Source: Phycisphaerae bacterium (GTDB taxonomy: Bacteria; Planctomycetota; Phycisphaerae; Phycisphaerales; SM1A02). Taken from it: DNA of 6,108 nt. Below the pieces are notes generated by a model. The model saw only the letters and a program-made list of their open reading frames with translations, made no database searches and was not told the origin of the DNA. The stretch spans positions 1 through 6,108 of the forward strand of contig PKCT01000024.1 in assembly GCA_002862325.1 (NCBI GenBank), written 5' to 3'. The number at the start of each line of letters is the position of its first letter. Position 1 is the first letter of the stretch. The position numbers and the translations under genes were made by a program. Below are positions 1 through 6,108 of this stretch, in pieces.

Positions 1-1150
1 GCGGCTCGTCCTCCACGTCCGGATCGATGCGGGCGAGATCCACGTCGATCATGGATCGGTGCGCCACCCGCTGATAGCGGAGGAGGTCCCCCAGGCCGCC
101 CGCGGGAAGATCGCCTCGGCCCCAGCCACGTTGTCCGATCCGCGCCCATTCCGCCGCCTCGGCGGTCCGGCCCGCATGCAGAAGCGACCGGCTCCGGAGG
201 TCGCTCGCGAGCAGCCACGAGACCGGATCCTCACCCCCGAGCGACTCGAGGTCCACGGCCGAACGATCGCCACCCGATAGGAACGGCGCCGTGACGGAGA
301 ACACCGAATCGACCGTGGACTCCGACGACCTCGCCACCCGAAGGTCGTACTGCCAGAGCGCCCGATGGACGAGAGAGGGCGACAATTCTCCCGGACGACG
401 TCCCGCGAGCTCGAGCACCGCCAGCGGGAGCTGCGCGGGATCATCCGAGACTCGAATCAGGTCGAACGAATCGATCGGCACGTCGGCCGGAATCTCCTGC
501 GCGCGAAGCATGACCACGCTTCGAACGCCCCACCGATGCGCCGCCTGCAGCTTGCTTCCGAGGGTCGCCGGTGACACGGGCGTGAATCGGCGGGATTCGA
601 CGTCGAATCCCCCCGTCGCAGCCAGCCCGGTCGCCGTCGGTTCTCCCCAAACGGCGTGAAGAACGGCCAGGGCCGTTGCGAGCGCATGACTGTCACCTTC
701 ACCCTCGCTGGGAACGATGAACTCCACGCCGGGCTTCCGGATGGTGAGGTCGAAGCCGCGTACTTCGGCGACCACGGCGTCACGAACCCCGTCGATCACC
801 GCCCCCGCATCCTGCACCGCCGCACCGGAGATCCGAGTCTCACCACCGGCAAGCCGTCCACCGCTTCCGTCCGCGGTGACGTGGCCGAGACAGCCCGAGA
901 AGCCCTCCGATGTCGAGTGTGGATTCGATCGTGCGGTCGCACCGAGAACGAACACCGTCGCCGGCCCGAGCGGCGTCGCGCCGACCTCGGGCCGGAGGTC
1001 CATGGCCACGATCCCAGGAAGCCCCAACCCGCGACCGACGCCGCGTCCGAGACTCAGCCAATCGGGATCGCGGGTCGCCTGAAATCGCGCCGCCACGGCC
1101 TCCGCCGAAGGGAGCTTGTAGACGTCTTGCCAGGTCGGGCCGTCGTTCAC
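1..1150 (-). CDS. Lon-like (family S16) serine peptidase domain protein without AAA+ domain, partial at left edge
   Basis: Reading leftward from GTG 1150, the frame stays open for 383 codons to the window edge, so the C-terminus is missing. Residues 151-154 are E-G-D-S, the serine motif of archaeal LonB-type peptidases. The predicted nucleophile is Ser154 (codon 691-689). Thr179-Gly180 lies 25 residues later, the same spacing as Ser679 to Thr704 in E. coli Lon. Lys200 (codon 553-551), followed by LQAAHRWGVRSVV, aligns with Lys722 and its LLAAHRGGIKTVL. There are three extra residues between the Thr-Gly and the lysine. The domain probably spans about residues 40-250. A classical Lon has a substrate-binding and AAA+ ATPase region of several hundred residues before this domain; here there is no room for one and no Walker motif. 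Residues 255-383 are unassigned; 311-340 could form a TPR-like helical hairpin. No signal peptide is visible. The GTG start overlaps the preceding stop by 4 bases (GTGA) and has only a weak ribosome binding site, so translation probably depends on coupling. The fold is likely; activity and substrate are unknown. Confidence 0.8.
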   Translation of the reverse strand, partial: MNDGPTWQDVYKLPSAEAVAARFQATRDPDWLSLGRGVGRGLGLPGIVAMDLRPEVGATPLGPATVFVLGATARSNPHSTSEGFSGCLGHVTADGSGGRLAGGETRISGAAVQDAGAVIDGVRDAVVAEVRGFDLTIRKPGVEFIVPSEGEGDSHALATALAVLHAVWGEPTATGLAATGGFDVESRRFTPVSPATLGSKLQAAHRWGVRSVVMLRAQEIPADVPIDSFDLIRVSDDPAQLPLAVLELAGRRPGELSPSLVHRALWQYDLRVARSSESTVDSVFSVTAPFLSGGDRSAVDLESLGGEDPVSWLLASDLRSRSLLHAGRTAEAAEWARIGQRGWGRGDLPAGGLGDLLRYQRVAHRSMIDVDLARIDPDVEDEP

Positions 1151-2091
1151 ACGGTGAATCTACCGCCGTCGACCGACCTCAACATGATCTCGCTGGCCAC
1201 CAGCCGGCTCTGAACATCCGGCGTCAGTCCCGCAAGAGACGCCTCGAAGTGCCCCGCGTCGTCGTCCTCGATCGGAAGCGGCTCGAGCCTGAGACTGCCA
1301 AGCCTGGCCGCGACGATTCCCGCCGCCCCCTCGCCTTCGATGCGCACCCGAATCCCCCACCACCGATCGAGGTGCGGAATCGCCCGAAACAAACGACCGC
1401 CCGGGGTGACCGCCTCCCCCTGCCGATCGGCGAATCTCGCCATCATGCGATCGCTTGGCCGGCCGCCATCGAAGAGAGCGACCTCGTCCACGGCTTCCGA
1501 GGACGTCGCCGCGACGTGACGAACCGGCATGACCGGTGCCGTCCCCACCGCGAGATCGATTCCCGACAGAGGCTCGGCGACGGGTGGGATCCGTCGCGAC
1601 GACGCCAGCGGGAAACTCACCGCATGCCGACGGAGAAGCTCGACCCCCGCCTCGGTGAGCGGTCTCGAATCCGCGGCCCCGACCACCAGCCCGATCAGTT
1701 CGGTCACCGCCGGATCCCAGGTGATCAAGCCGGTGACCTCCGATTCGATCGCATAGAGACACCGCAGATCCTCAGCATCGATCACCGCGCGATCCCCCTC
1801 GAGCCCCTGGACCGTCTCGAGCGTCCCGAGGATCGATCGGCCGGAGGCGACGACGACGTCGCGCCAGGAGAGGCGGAGCTCATCCGCGAGCCTCGGCCAC
1901 CGTTGAAATGGCTCCGGACGCCCGAGGGCCGCCGCTCGGGCCGCTCGTCTCCACCAGGATCCGAACGCGTCGCCCATGGTTGGGTCCGTGGGCGAAAAAT
2001 CTACGCCCTCGAGCTGACCGACGAGGCCCTCGATGGCCGCCTCTGGATGTGGCGGGAACTCTTCACCACGCCTTCCGTCCTGATCGCTCAT
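1147..2091 (-). CDS. Hypothetical protein, 314 aa
   Basis: I do not recognise this protein. It is soluble-looking, with no signal peptide or membrane segment. The N-terminal half is rich in Leu, Ala, Arg and Trp and probably helical (for example the FGSWWRRAARAAALGRPEPF segment at 43-62). The second half, from about residue 180, has more alternating hydrophobic strand-like stretches, such as WWGIRVRIEGEGAAGIV at 244-260, and ends in GGRFTV. I chose the ATG at 2091 because GGAG lies 6 bases upstream. The same frame is open further upstream to 2403, but that part overlaps the previous gene and is Arg/Pro-rich as a shadow frame would be. The stop overlaps the GTG of the Lon-like peptidase gene by 4 bases, so the two are very likely co-translated and may act together. 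An adaptor, substrate or partner role for the peptidase is only inference. Confidence 0.75.
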   Translation of the reverse strand: MSDQDGRRGEEFPPHPEAAIEGLVGQLEGVDFSPTDPTMGDAFGSWWRRAARAAALGRPEPFQRWPRLADELRLSWRDVVVASGRSILGTLETVQGLEGDRAVIDAEDLRCLYAIESEVTGLITWDPAVTELIGLVVGAADSRPLTEAGVELLRRHAVSFPLASSRRIPPVAEPLSGIDLAVGTAPVMPVRHVAATSSEAVDEVALFDGGRPSDRMMARFADRQGEAVTPGGRLFRAIPHLDRWWGIRVRIEGEGAAGIVAARLGSLRLEPLPIEDDDAGHFEASLAGLTPDVQSRLVASEIMLRSVDGGRFTV

Positions 2092-2291
2092 ACCGCGCTC
2101 CAGATTCGTGACCTGCACCGAGTCGGCCTGCCCATCCGGGCCGGGGATCCGTACCCGTCGACGCCACCGGAGCGACGACTGGCGAACCCCTCTCCGTGGG
2201 GAGAACGGCCCCACCCTCGCAACCTGACCGGATGAACGCCCAGGCTCGTCAAGAAATCGACACCCCGGCCCGATCGAAGGCACTGGTTCAC
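2088..2291 (-). CDS. Doubtful small ORF, 67 aa, between two hypothetical genes
   Basis: This ORF starts at a GTG that overlaps the TGA of the 332-aa gene by 4 bases (GTGA) and ends in a TGA that overlaps the ATG of the 314-aa gene by 4 bases (ATGA). A full AAGGAGG ribosome binding site sits 7 bases upstream of the GTG, at 2305-2299, inside the last codons of the preceding gene. This layout is what a coupled operon gene would show. Against it, the product is about one third Gly plus Arg, has 12 Arg and no Lys, and resembles no family I know. Its second codon positions are unusually GC-rich, as in out-of-frame reading. It may simply be a 196-base intercistronic spacer. The AAGGAGG can also be explained by Lys-Glu-Glu codons at the end of the upstream gene. 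Confidence 0.25.
   Translation of the reverse strand: MNQCLRSGRGVDFLTSLGVHPVRLRGWGRSPHGEGFASRRSGGVDGYGSPARMGRPTRCRSRIWSAV
2098..2101 (-). promoter_or_regulatory. Ribosome binding site for the 314-aa gene
   Basis: GGAG on the minus strand lies 6 bases before the ATG at 2091. It supports this start over in-frame upstream codons, none of which has a comparable site. Confidence 0.55.
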
Positions 2292-3286
2292 GGCACCTCC
2301 TCCTTCGCAGCGTCCGGTCCGAGGAGGTCGGCCAGGGCGGCCAACTCCGGCAGCAGCTCCACCAGTCGAGCGCGATACTTCGAATTCCTCTGTTCCCCCG
2401 CATTGGTCGAGGCGAGTCCGAGCAGGACGGCGACGGTTCGACCCGAGAGCGGCTGAACCACGAGGTCCGCCCGGACTCGCACGATCCGACGCTCGATCTT
2501 CGCCACCGCCGCCGGTTCCATGCCGGGGTGTTCGAAGAGTTCTCGCTGGAGCGACTCCACCAGGTCGCCCAGAAGCATCGCCGCGTCCTGCTGGGCGAGG
2601 TCCACCAGGTCGATGGAACCAGCGAGGTCCCGCTCCATCGCCTCGATCGCGAGGACGTTGGACGGTTCGTCGGGCACGAGCCGAGGGAGAAGCTGCATCG
2701 CCGCGGTCACGAGGATCGCCCCGACCCGCGTCGATGCGGCATGAAGACGGAGTACGGGCGCGCCCGACTCGAGGCCCGCGAGGAGACGAACCAGACTGGA
2801 CGAGGACCCAGGCGCGGCAACGTCGCCCTCGAGCGAACCGGCGAAATCGGCGTCGTCCGCCGCATCGAGGGACCAGGCCGGAGCCGCCTCGGCGGGAAGG
2901 CCGACCAGACCAGCGCCGTTTCGATGCCGCAGAGCCGAGAGCGCCCGGAGCCGAACGAACGATGCCGAGGCGATCCTCGACAGCCCTTGGGTCCGATCCA
3001 GATCGTGCAGGCCCTCGTCGTCGAAGCGCCCGCTGGACCACTGCTTCACCCGTTCCATCGTGAGTTCGGCCGCGAAGTCCAGGGCGGCATGCGGATCGGG
3101 GAGGAGCGATCGGAACCTCGGCTTGACGCGACATGCCGACGTGTCGTTCTCCGGCCCCACCAGCAGCAGGTCCCTGATCCAGGCATCGATCGCCATCCAG
3201 AACATCCCACGCGCCTTTTCGGAGCGATCTCGATGCTCGAGGTCACGAGCGACACCACGCCAGGTCTCTTCGCTTCTGGGGTTCAC
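2288..3286 (-). CDS. Hypothetical protein, 332 aa
   Basis: I do not recognise this protein. It is predicted cytoplasmic, with no signal peptide or clear membrane span. It reads as mostly helical and rich in Leu, Ala, Arg and Asp. Regions: a helical N-terminus with aromatic residues (MFWMAIDAW at 28-36); a conserved-looking helical middle (70-130); an acidic, Ser/Ala/Gly-rich low-complexity linker (about 132-164); and a long Leu-rich C-terminal helical part (165-332), including a charged stretch KIERRIVRVRADLVV at 263-277 that could form a coiled coil. The GTG start at 3286 is chosen because AAGGA lies 8 bases upstream. The gene begins 63 bases after the glgP stop on the same strand with no convincing terminator between them, so it may be read from the glgP transcript. 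It leads the three-gene set that ends in the Lon-like peptidase. Confidence 0.75.
   Translation of the reverse strand: MNPRSEETWRGVARDLEHRDRSEKARGMFWMAIDAWIRDLLLVGPENDTSACRVKPRFRSLLPDPHAALDFAAELTMERVKQWSSGRFDDEGLHDLDRTQGLSRIASASFVRLRALSALRHRNGAGLVGLPAEAAPAWSLDAADDADFAGSLEGDVAAPGSSSSLVRLLAGLESGAPVLRLHAASTRVGAILVTAAMQLLPRLVPDEPSNVLAIEAMERDLAGSIDLVDLAQQDAAMLLGDLVESLQRELFEHPGMEPAAVAKIERRIVRVRADLVVQPLSGRTVAVLLGLASTNAGEQRNSKYRARLVELLPELAALADLLGPDAAKEEVP
2299..2305 (-). promoter_or_regulatory. Consensus Shine-Dalgarno (AAGGAGG) at the end of the 332-aa gene
   Basis: AAGGAGG on the minus strand lies 7 bases before a GTG at 2291 that overlaps the stop of the 332-aa gene. If functional, it would initiate the 67-codon ORF. 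Otherwise it is a by-product of Lys-Glu-Glu codons near the C-terminus. Confidence 0.3.
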
Positions 3287-3294
3287 GGCGGACG

Positions 3295-3299
3295 TCCTT
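3295..3299 (-). promoter_or_regulatory. Ribosome binding site for the 332-aa gene
   Basis: AAGGA on the minus strand lies 8 bases before the GTG at 3286 and decides that non-ATG start. No in-frame ATG nearby has a better site. Confidence 0.6.
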
Positions 3300-3349
3300 C
3301 GTTGAGGACCATACCCCGCCGACCGATCCGACGACGCCAGCCGCGCTTC

Positions 3350-5794
3350 TCAACTCGATGCGGGAGCCGGTTGGACGCCCCAGATCTGCGACGCGTACTC
3401 CTTGATCGCCCGATCGCTCGAGAAGCGACCTCCGCGAGCCGTGTTCAGCACGGCGGACCGCCACCATGCGTCGGAATCGAGGAACCGCTCCTCCGCGCGA
3501 CGATGGGCGTCGAGATAGGAGGTGAAGTCCGCCAGATGTCGCCAGCGGTCCCCCTCTTGGAGGAGCATCGACTGCAGGCGTTCGAAGACCTCGGGGTCCT
3601 TCCACGCGAACGTCTCGCCAAAGAGGAAGTTCACCGTCGATCTCGTCGTGGCCTCGTGGTCGAGATGCCACCGGGGGTCGTACCAGGTCGCACTGTCGGC
3701 GACCTCCTGGGCGGAGAGGCCGAAGAGGAACATGTGCTCCTCGCCGACCTCCTCGGCGATCTCGATGTTCGCACCGTCCCGGGTTCCGATGGTGAGTCCG
3801 CCGTTGAGGCAGAACTTCATGTTCCCGGTTCCGCTCGCCTCGGTTCCCGCGAGCGAGATCTGTTCGGAGAGATCCGCCGCCGGGATGATGCGCTCGGCGT
3901 TGGTGATGCCGTAGTCGGGAACGAAGATGACGCGAAGGCGGTCCGACACGTCGGGGTCGGAGTTCACGACGTCCGCGACGCTGGTGATCGCCTTGATGAT
4001 GTCCTTCGCCCGCTCGTAGCCGGCGGCGGCCTTGCCCGCGAAGACCACCACTCGCGGCTGGGGAAGGAATCCGGGATCCTGCTTCAGACGTCGATACAAG
4101 GCCGCGACGTGCATCAGATTCAGGAACTGCCGCTTGTACTCGTGGATGCGCTTCACATGGACGTCGATCATGAAGGTCGGATCGAGCTCGATCCGAAGCT
4201 TCTCCTCGACCCAGTCGGTGAACCGGGTCTTGGCGGCCTGCTTCGCGTCGGCATAGGCCTTCCGGAAGGCGGGGTCGTTCGCATGCGGTTCGAGTGACCG
4301 AAGCTGGTCCAGATCCGTGATCCACTGGTCGCCGATGGTGTCGAGCAGAAGCTCCGACAGCTCGGGATTCGCCTGCAGAAGCCAGCGGCGCGGCGTCACG
4401 CCGTTGGTGATGCCCCGGAACTTGCCGGGGAATACCCGGTCGAACTGCGGCATCAGCCGCTTCTTGATCAACTCGGCATGGAGCTGCGACACGCCGTTGA
4501 CCGAGTGGGATCCGATCACCGCCAGGTTCGCCATTCGAATCTGCTTCGGTTCGGACTCCTCGACGATGCTCGCGCTCTCGTAGTCGCCCGGCACCGCAGC
4601 GAGGCTCTTCGCGTGCCCCTCGAGGAATCGACGATTGATCTCGAGGATGATCGCGAGGTGGCGGGGCATCAACCGTTCGAGGAGCGGCATCGGCCACTTT
4701 TCGAGCGCTTCGGGCATCAGGGTGTGGTTCGTGTAGGCGACCGTGCGAACGGTCAGATCCCAGGCATGATCCCAGTCGAGCCCGTGTTGGTCGACCAGGA
4801 TTCGCATGAGCTCCGCGATCGCGAGCGCCGGATGGGTGTCGTTGATGTGGAGCGCGACCTTGTCCGGCAGCTGATCTAGATTGTCGTTCTCGAACTGGAA
4901 CCGCCGCATGATGTCCGCGACGGAACAGCAGACGAAGAAGAATTCCTGCCTGAGCCGAAGCTCCTTGCCCGCTGCGGTGCGATCGTCCGGGTAGAGCAGT
5001 TTGGTGAGCCTCTCGGCCTCGATCCTTCGTGAGACCGACGCCTCGTAGTCGCCCGAGGCGATCTCGGACAGATGCATCGCCTCCGGGGCGACCGCCGACC
5101 AGCAGCGGATCGTGTGGACCGTGTCGCCGCCCCAGCCGGCGACGGGGTAGTCGTGGGGAACGCCGATCACCTGATCGCGGCCGCCGTGTCCGATGTCGCC
5201 GAACTCGACGCCCTGCTGCAGGTCGGCCCGCGGGACCATCCAGGGGTCGCCGAATCGGAGCCAGTTGTCGGGCCGCTCGACCTGATAGCCGCCACGGACC
5301 TCCTGCTTGAAGATGCCGTACTCGTACCGGAGCGTGTATCCGACCGCGGGCAGCGACAGGGTCGTCATCGAATCGAGGAAGCACGCCGCGAGCCGGCCGA
5401 GCCCCCCGTTGCCGAGTCCGGCGTCCAGTTCGCACGACTCCAGGTTCTCGAGCGAGATCCCGTAGCGCTCGAGCGCCCCGCGGACCCTCGGTTCGAGTCG
5501 GAGATTGAGCACGTTGTTCCGCATCGCGCGGCCCAGCAGGAACTCGATCGACAGGAAGCAGATCCGCTTGCTGCGAAGCTTCCGGTATCGATCGCGCGAA
5601 TCCAGCCAGCGATTCATCAGAACCTCGCGGATTTCCGACGCGAGCGCGTAGAACCGATCCCGGTCCGGTGCCTCGTAGAGACGCTGCGCCCTCTCCACGG
5701 CGAGATGGCCGAGCAGGCCGGCGGCGATGTCGTCGACGGTCACCTCGGGCAGGTCATGGTGGAGTGGATGTTCCGGATCGTGCTGAGCGTGCAT
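3350..5794 (-). CDS. glgP: Glycogen/alpha-glucan phosphorylase
   Basis: This cytoplasmic enzyme (GT35, EC 2.4.1.1) cleaves terminal alpha-1,4 glucose units from glycogen or maltodextrin with inorganic phosphate, giving glucose-1-phosphate. The 814-residue length is normal for the family and the gene looks complete. Motifs in order, counted from the ATG: SIEFLLGR (82-89), GLGNGGLGRLAACF (126-139), HINDTHPALAIAELMRIL (316-333), GITNGVTPRRW (461-471), VKRIHEYKRQFLN (547-559), and EASGTGNMKF (652-661). Lys660 (codon 3817-3815) is the pyridoxal-phosphate lysine. The C-terminus has the usual NTARGGRFSSDRAIKEYA. The serine-phosphorylation N-terminus of animal enzymes is absent, as in other bacteria. 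ATG 5794 is chosen; a TTG directly before it (5797) is possible. The ribosome binding site is weak (GGGG, 7 bases upstream). A small variation is GTRDGAN, where many relatives have Leu, Met or Trp instead of Arg. No other glycogen gene is in the window, so preference for glycogen over maltodextrin cannot be settled. Confidence 0.97.
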   Translation of the reverse strand: MHAQHDPEHPLHHDLPEVTVDDIAAGLLGHLAVERAQRLYEAPDRDRFYALASEIREVLMNRWLDSRDRYRKLRSKRICFLSIEFLLGRAMRNNVLNLRLEPRVRGALERYGISLENLESCELDAGLGNGGLGRLAACFLDSMTTLSLPAVGYTLRYEYGIFKQEVRGGYQVERPDNWLRFGDPWMVPRADLQQGVEFGDIGHGGRDQVIGVPHDYPVAGWGGDTVHTIRCWSAVAPEAMHLSEIASGDYEASVSRRIEAERLTKLLYPDDRTAAGKELRLRQEFFFVCCSVADIMRRFQFENDNLDQLPDKVALHINDTHPALAIAELMRILVDQHGLDWDHAWDLTVRTVAYTNHTLMPEALEKWPMPLLERLMPRHLAIILEINRRFLEGHAKSLAAVPGDYESASIVEESEPKQIRMANLAVIGSHSVNGVSQLHAELIKKRLMPQFDRVFPGKFRGITNGVTPRRWLLQANPELSELLLDTIGDQWITDLDQLRSLEPHANDPAFRKAYADAKQAAKTRFTDWVEEKLRIELDPTFMIDVHVKRIHEYKRQFLNLMHVAALYRRLKQDPGFLPQPRVVVFAGKAAAGYERAKDIIKAITSVADVVNSDPDVSDRLRVIFVPDYGITNAERIIPAADLSEQISLAGTEASGTGNMKFCLNGGLTIGTRDGANIEIAEEVGEEHMFLFGLSAQEVADSATWYDPRWHLDHEATTRSTVNFLFGETFAWKDPEVFERLQSMLLQEGDRWRHLADFTSYLDAHRRAEERFLDSDAWWRSAVLNTARGGRFSSDRAIKEYASQIWGVQPAPASS

Positions 5795-5837
5795 CAATTG
5801 ACCCCGTGCTCGGCCTCACGGACGAGCGAGACTTGAA

Positions 5838-5852
5838 TCCGGCCGGGCCGGA
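5838..5852. repeat. 15-bp perfect inverted repeat in the glgP/sulfatase intergenic region
   Basis: TCCGGCC-G-GGCCGGA has 7-base arms around one central base and lies 43 bases upstream of the glgP start, in the divergent promoter region. It could be a binding site for a dimeric regulator of glgP. In GC-rich DNA such short palindromes also arise by chance. I see no convincing -35/-10 pair on either strand in the 198-base region 5795-5992. Confidence 0.3.
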
Positions 5853-5979
5853 AAGGCGTGTTCCGTACCCTGGGAGACGAAACGACCGATCTGGTATCGA
5901 CCGAACCCGGGGGACGACGAAACCCATTCCGAACAATCGGCCGTGGATGACCGGTCTCGATGAGGATAGTCTCCGAGTC

Positions 5980-5984
5980 GGAGG
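5980..5984 (+). promoter_or_regulatory. Ribosome binding site for the sulfatase gene
   Basis: GGAGG lies 8 bases before the GTG at 5993. It favours this start over the in-frame ATG at 5960, which has no comparable site and would place an acidic, non-signal-like segment at the N-terminus. Confidence 0.7.
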
Positions 5985-5992
5985 TGCCGCCC

Positions 5993-6108
5993 GTGACGAC
6001 TATTCTTGCCACCCTCATCATGTTCGCGGTTTCTGGAATTCTTTCGGGTTCCGGGCGCGATCGTCCCAACATTCTCTTCATCATGAGCGACGACCATGCG
6101 TGGCAGGC
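5993..6108 (+). CDS. Type I sulfatase (arylsulfatase-like), N-terminal fragment, runs off right edge
   Basis: Only the first 38 codons are visible. Residues 2-21 (TTILATLIMFAVSGILSGSG) form a hydrophobic signal-peptide-like segment, so the mature protein is probably exported; it lacks the usual basic residues at its start. RPNILFIMSDDHAWQ at 24-38 is the hallmark N-terminal strand of the sulfatase family; Asp33-Asp34 correspond to the calcium-ligand pair. The catalytic Cys/Ser motif that becomes formylglycine lies beyond the window, so activity and subfamily cannot be judged. Sulfatases of this kind hydrolyse sulfate esters and are especially numerous in planctomycetes, where they serve sulfated-polysaccharide use. 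A related phosphonate monoester hydrolase or alkaline-phosphatase-superfamily member is possible but less likely. The gene is divergent from glgP. A TGA in the same frame at 5948-5950 limits how far upstream the start can be. Confidence 0.88.
   Translation, partial: MTTILATLIMFAVSGILSGSGRDRPNILFIMSDDHAWQ

Noticed and set aside
689..691. Initial reading of the Lon-like domain as catalytically dead
   Set aside because: Aligning on the Thr-Ala-Leu helix put Gly at the nucleophile. Aligning on E-G-D-S gives a gap-free match to the Thr-Gly motif and keeps Ser154, and the second lysine of E. coli GLKEK is the catalytic one, matching Lys200.
2190..2225. Possible intrinsic terminator (CCCC/GGGG stem) between the two unknown genes
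   Set aside because: The stem is short, competes with an alternative pairing and is not followed by a T-run on the minus strand.
910..2235. 441-codon open frame on the plus strand
   Set aside because: It is antisense to two better supported genes, extremely rich in Arg and Pro, and is a mirror of their codon bias.
2092..2403. N-terminal extension of the 314-aa protein up to 2403
   Set aside because: It would overlap over 100 bases of the 332-aa gene and is Arg/Pro-rich, while ATG 2091 has a good ribosome binding site.
2528..4297. 589-codon open frame on the plus strand, antisense to glgP and the 332-aa gene
   Set aside because: It lies opposite genes with clear coding character, straddles a gene boundary, is rich in Arg, Gly and Pro, and matches no family. 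Long antisense frames are expected in GC-rich DNA.
3243..5435. 730-codon open frame on the minus strand in a second frame of glgP
   Set aside because: It is an Arg/Gly-rich out-of-frame shadow of glgP, which has unmistakable family motifs in the other frame.
5942..5970. GATAGT as a -10 box for the sulfatase gene
   Set aside because: There is no -35-like element at 16-18 bases spacing, and the match is only four of six.

Overview
This GC-rich window is a piece of bacterial chromosome. It holds five well-supported genes and one doubtful small ORF. The visible start of a secreted-type sulfatase, the GC-rich codon use and the free use of GTG starts fit a planctomycete-like organism (Planctomycetota, perhaps the Phycisphaerae side). 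That placement is inference; no rRNA or other phylogenetic marker is present.

Layout. Almost everything is on the minus strand and reads right to left. First comes glycogen phosphorylase glgP (5794 to 3350), complete, with the pyridoxal-phosphate lysine motif intact. After 63 bases follows a 332-residue protein of unknown function (3286 to 2288). Next is a 196-base interval that is either a spacer or a small 67-codon ORF with a strong ribosome binding site and stop/start overlaps at both ends. Then comes a 314-residue unknown protein (2091 to 1147). Overlapping its stop by 4 bases is a gene that runs off the left edge (1150 to 1, 383 codons visible). On the plus strand, divergent from glgP across 198 bases, the first 38 codons of a type I sulfatase with a signal-peptide-like N-terminus run off the right edge (from GTG 5993).

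The most interesting gene is the one at the left edge. It is annotated here from a translation of the edge-truncated frame. It contains a Lon-type (family S16) peptidase domain with the LonB-like Glu-Gly-Asp-Ser serine motif, the conserved Thr-Gly, and the catalytic lysine followed by a Lon-like Ala-Ala-His-Arg segment. No AAA+ ATPase region precedes it, because only about 150 residues lie upstream of the serine, and it carries an uncharacterised C-terminal extension. It is translationally coupled to an unknown protein and sits behind another, so the three genes look like an undescribed cassette downstream of glgP.

How the genes work together. GlgP releases glucose-1-phosphate from glycogen. 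The sulfatase is probably an exported carbohydrate- or ester-sulfate hydrolase on a separate transcript. The three genes after glgP have no demonstrable link to glycogen apart from strand and order. A functional link between the Lon-like peptidase and its two unknown neighbours is the most testable hypothesis here.
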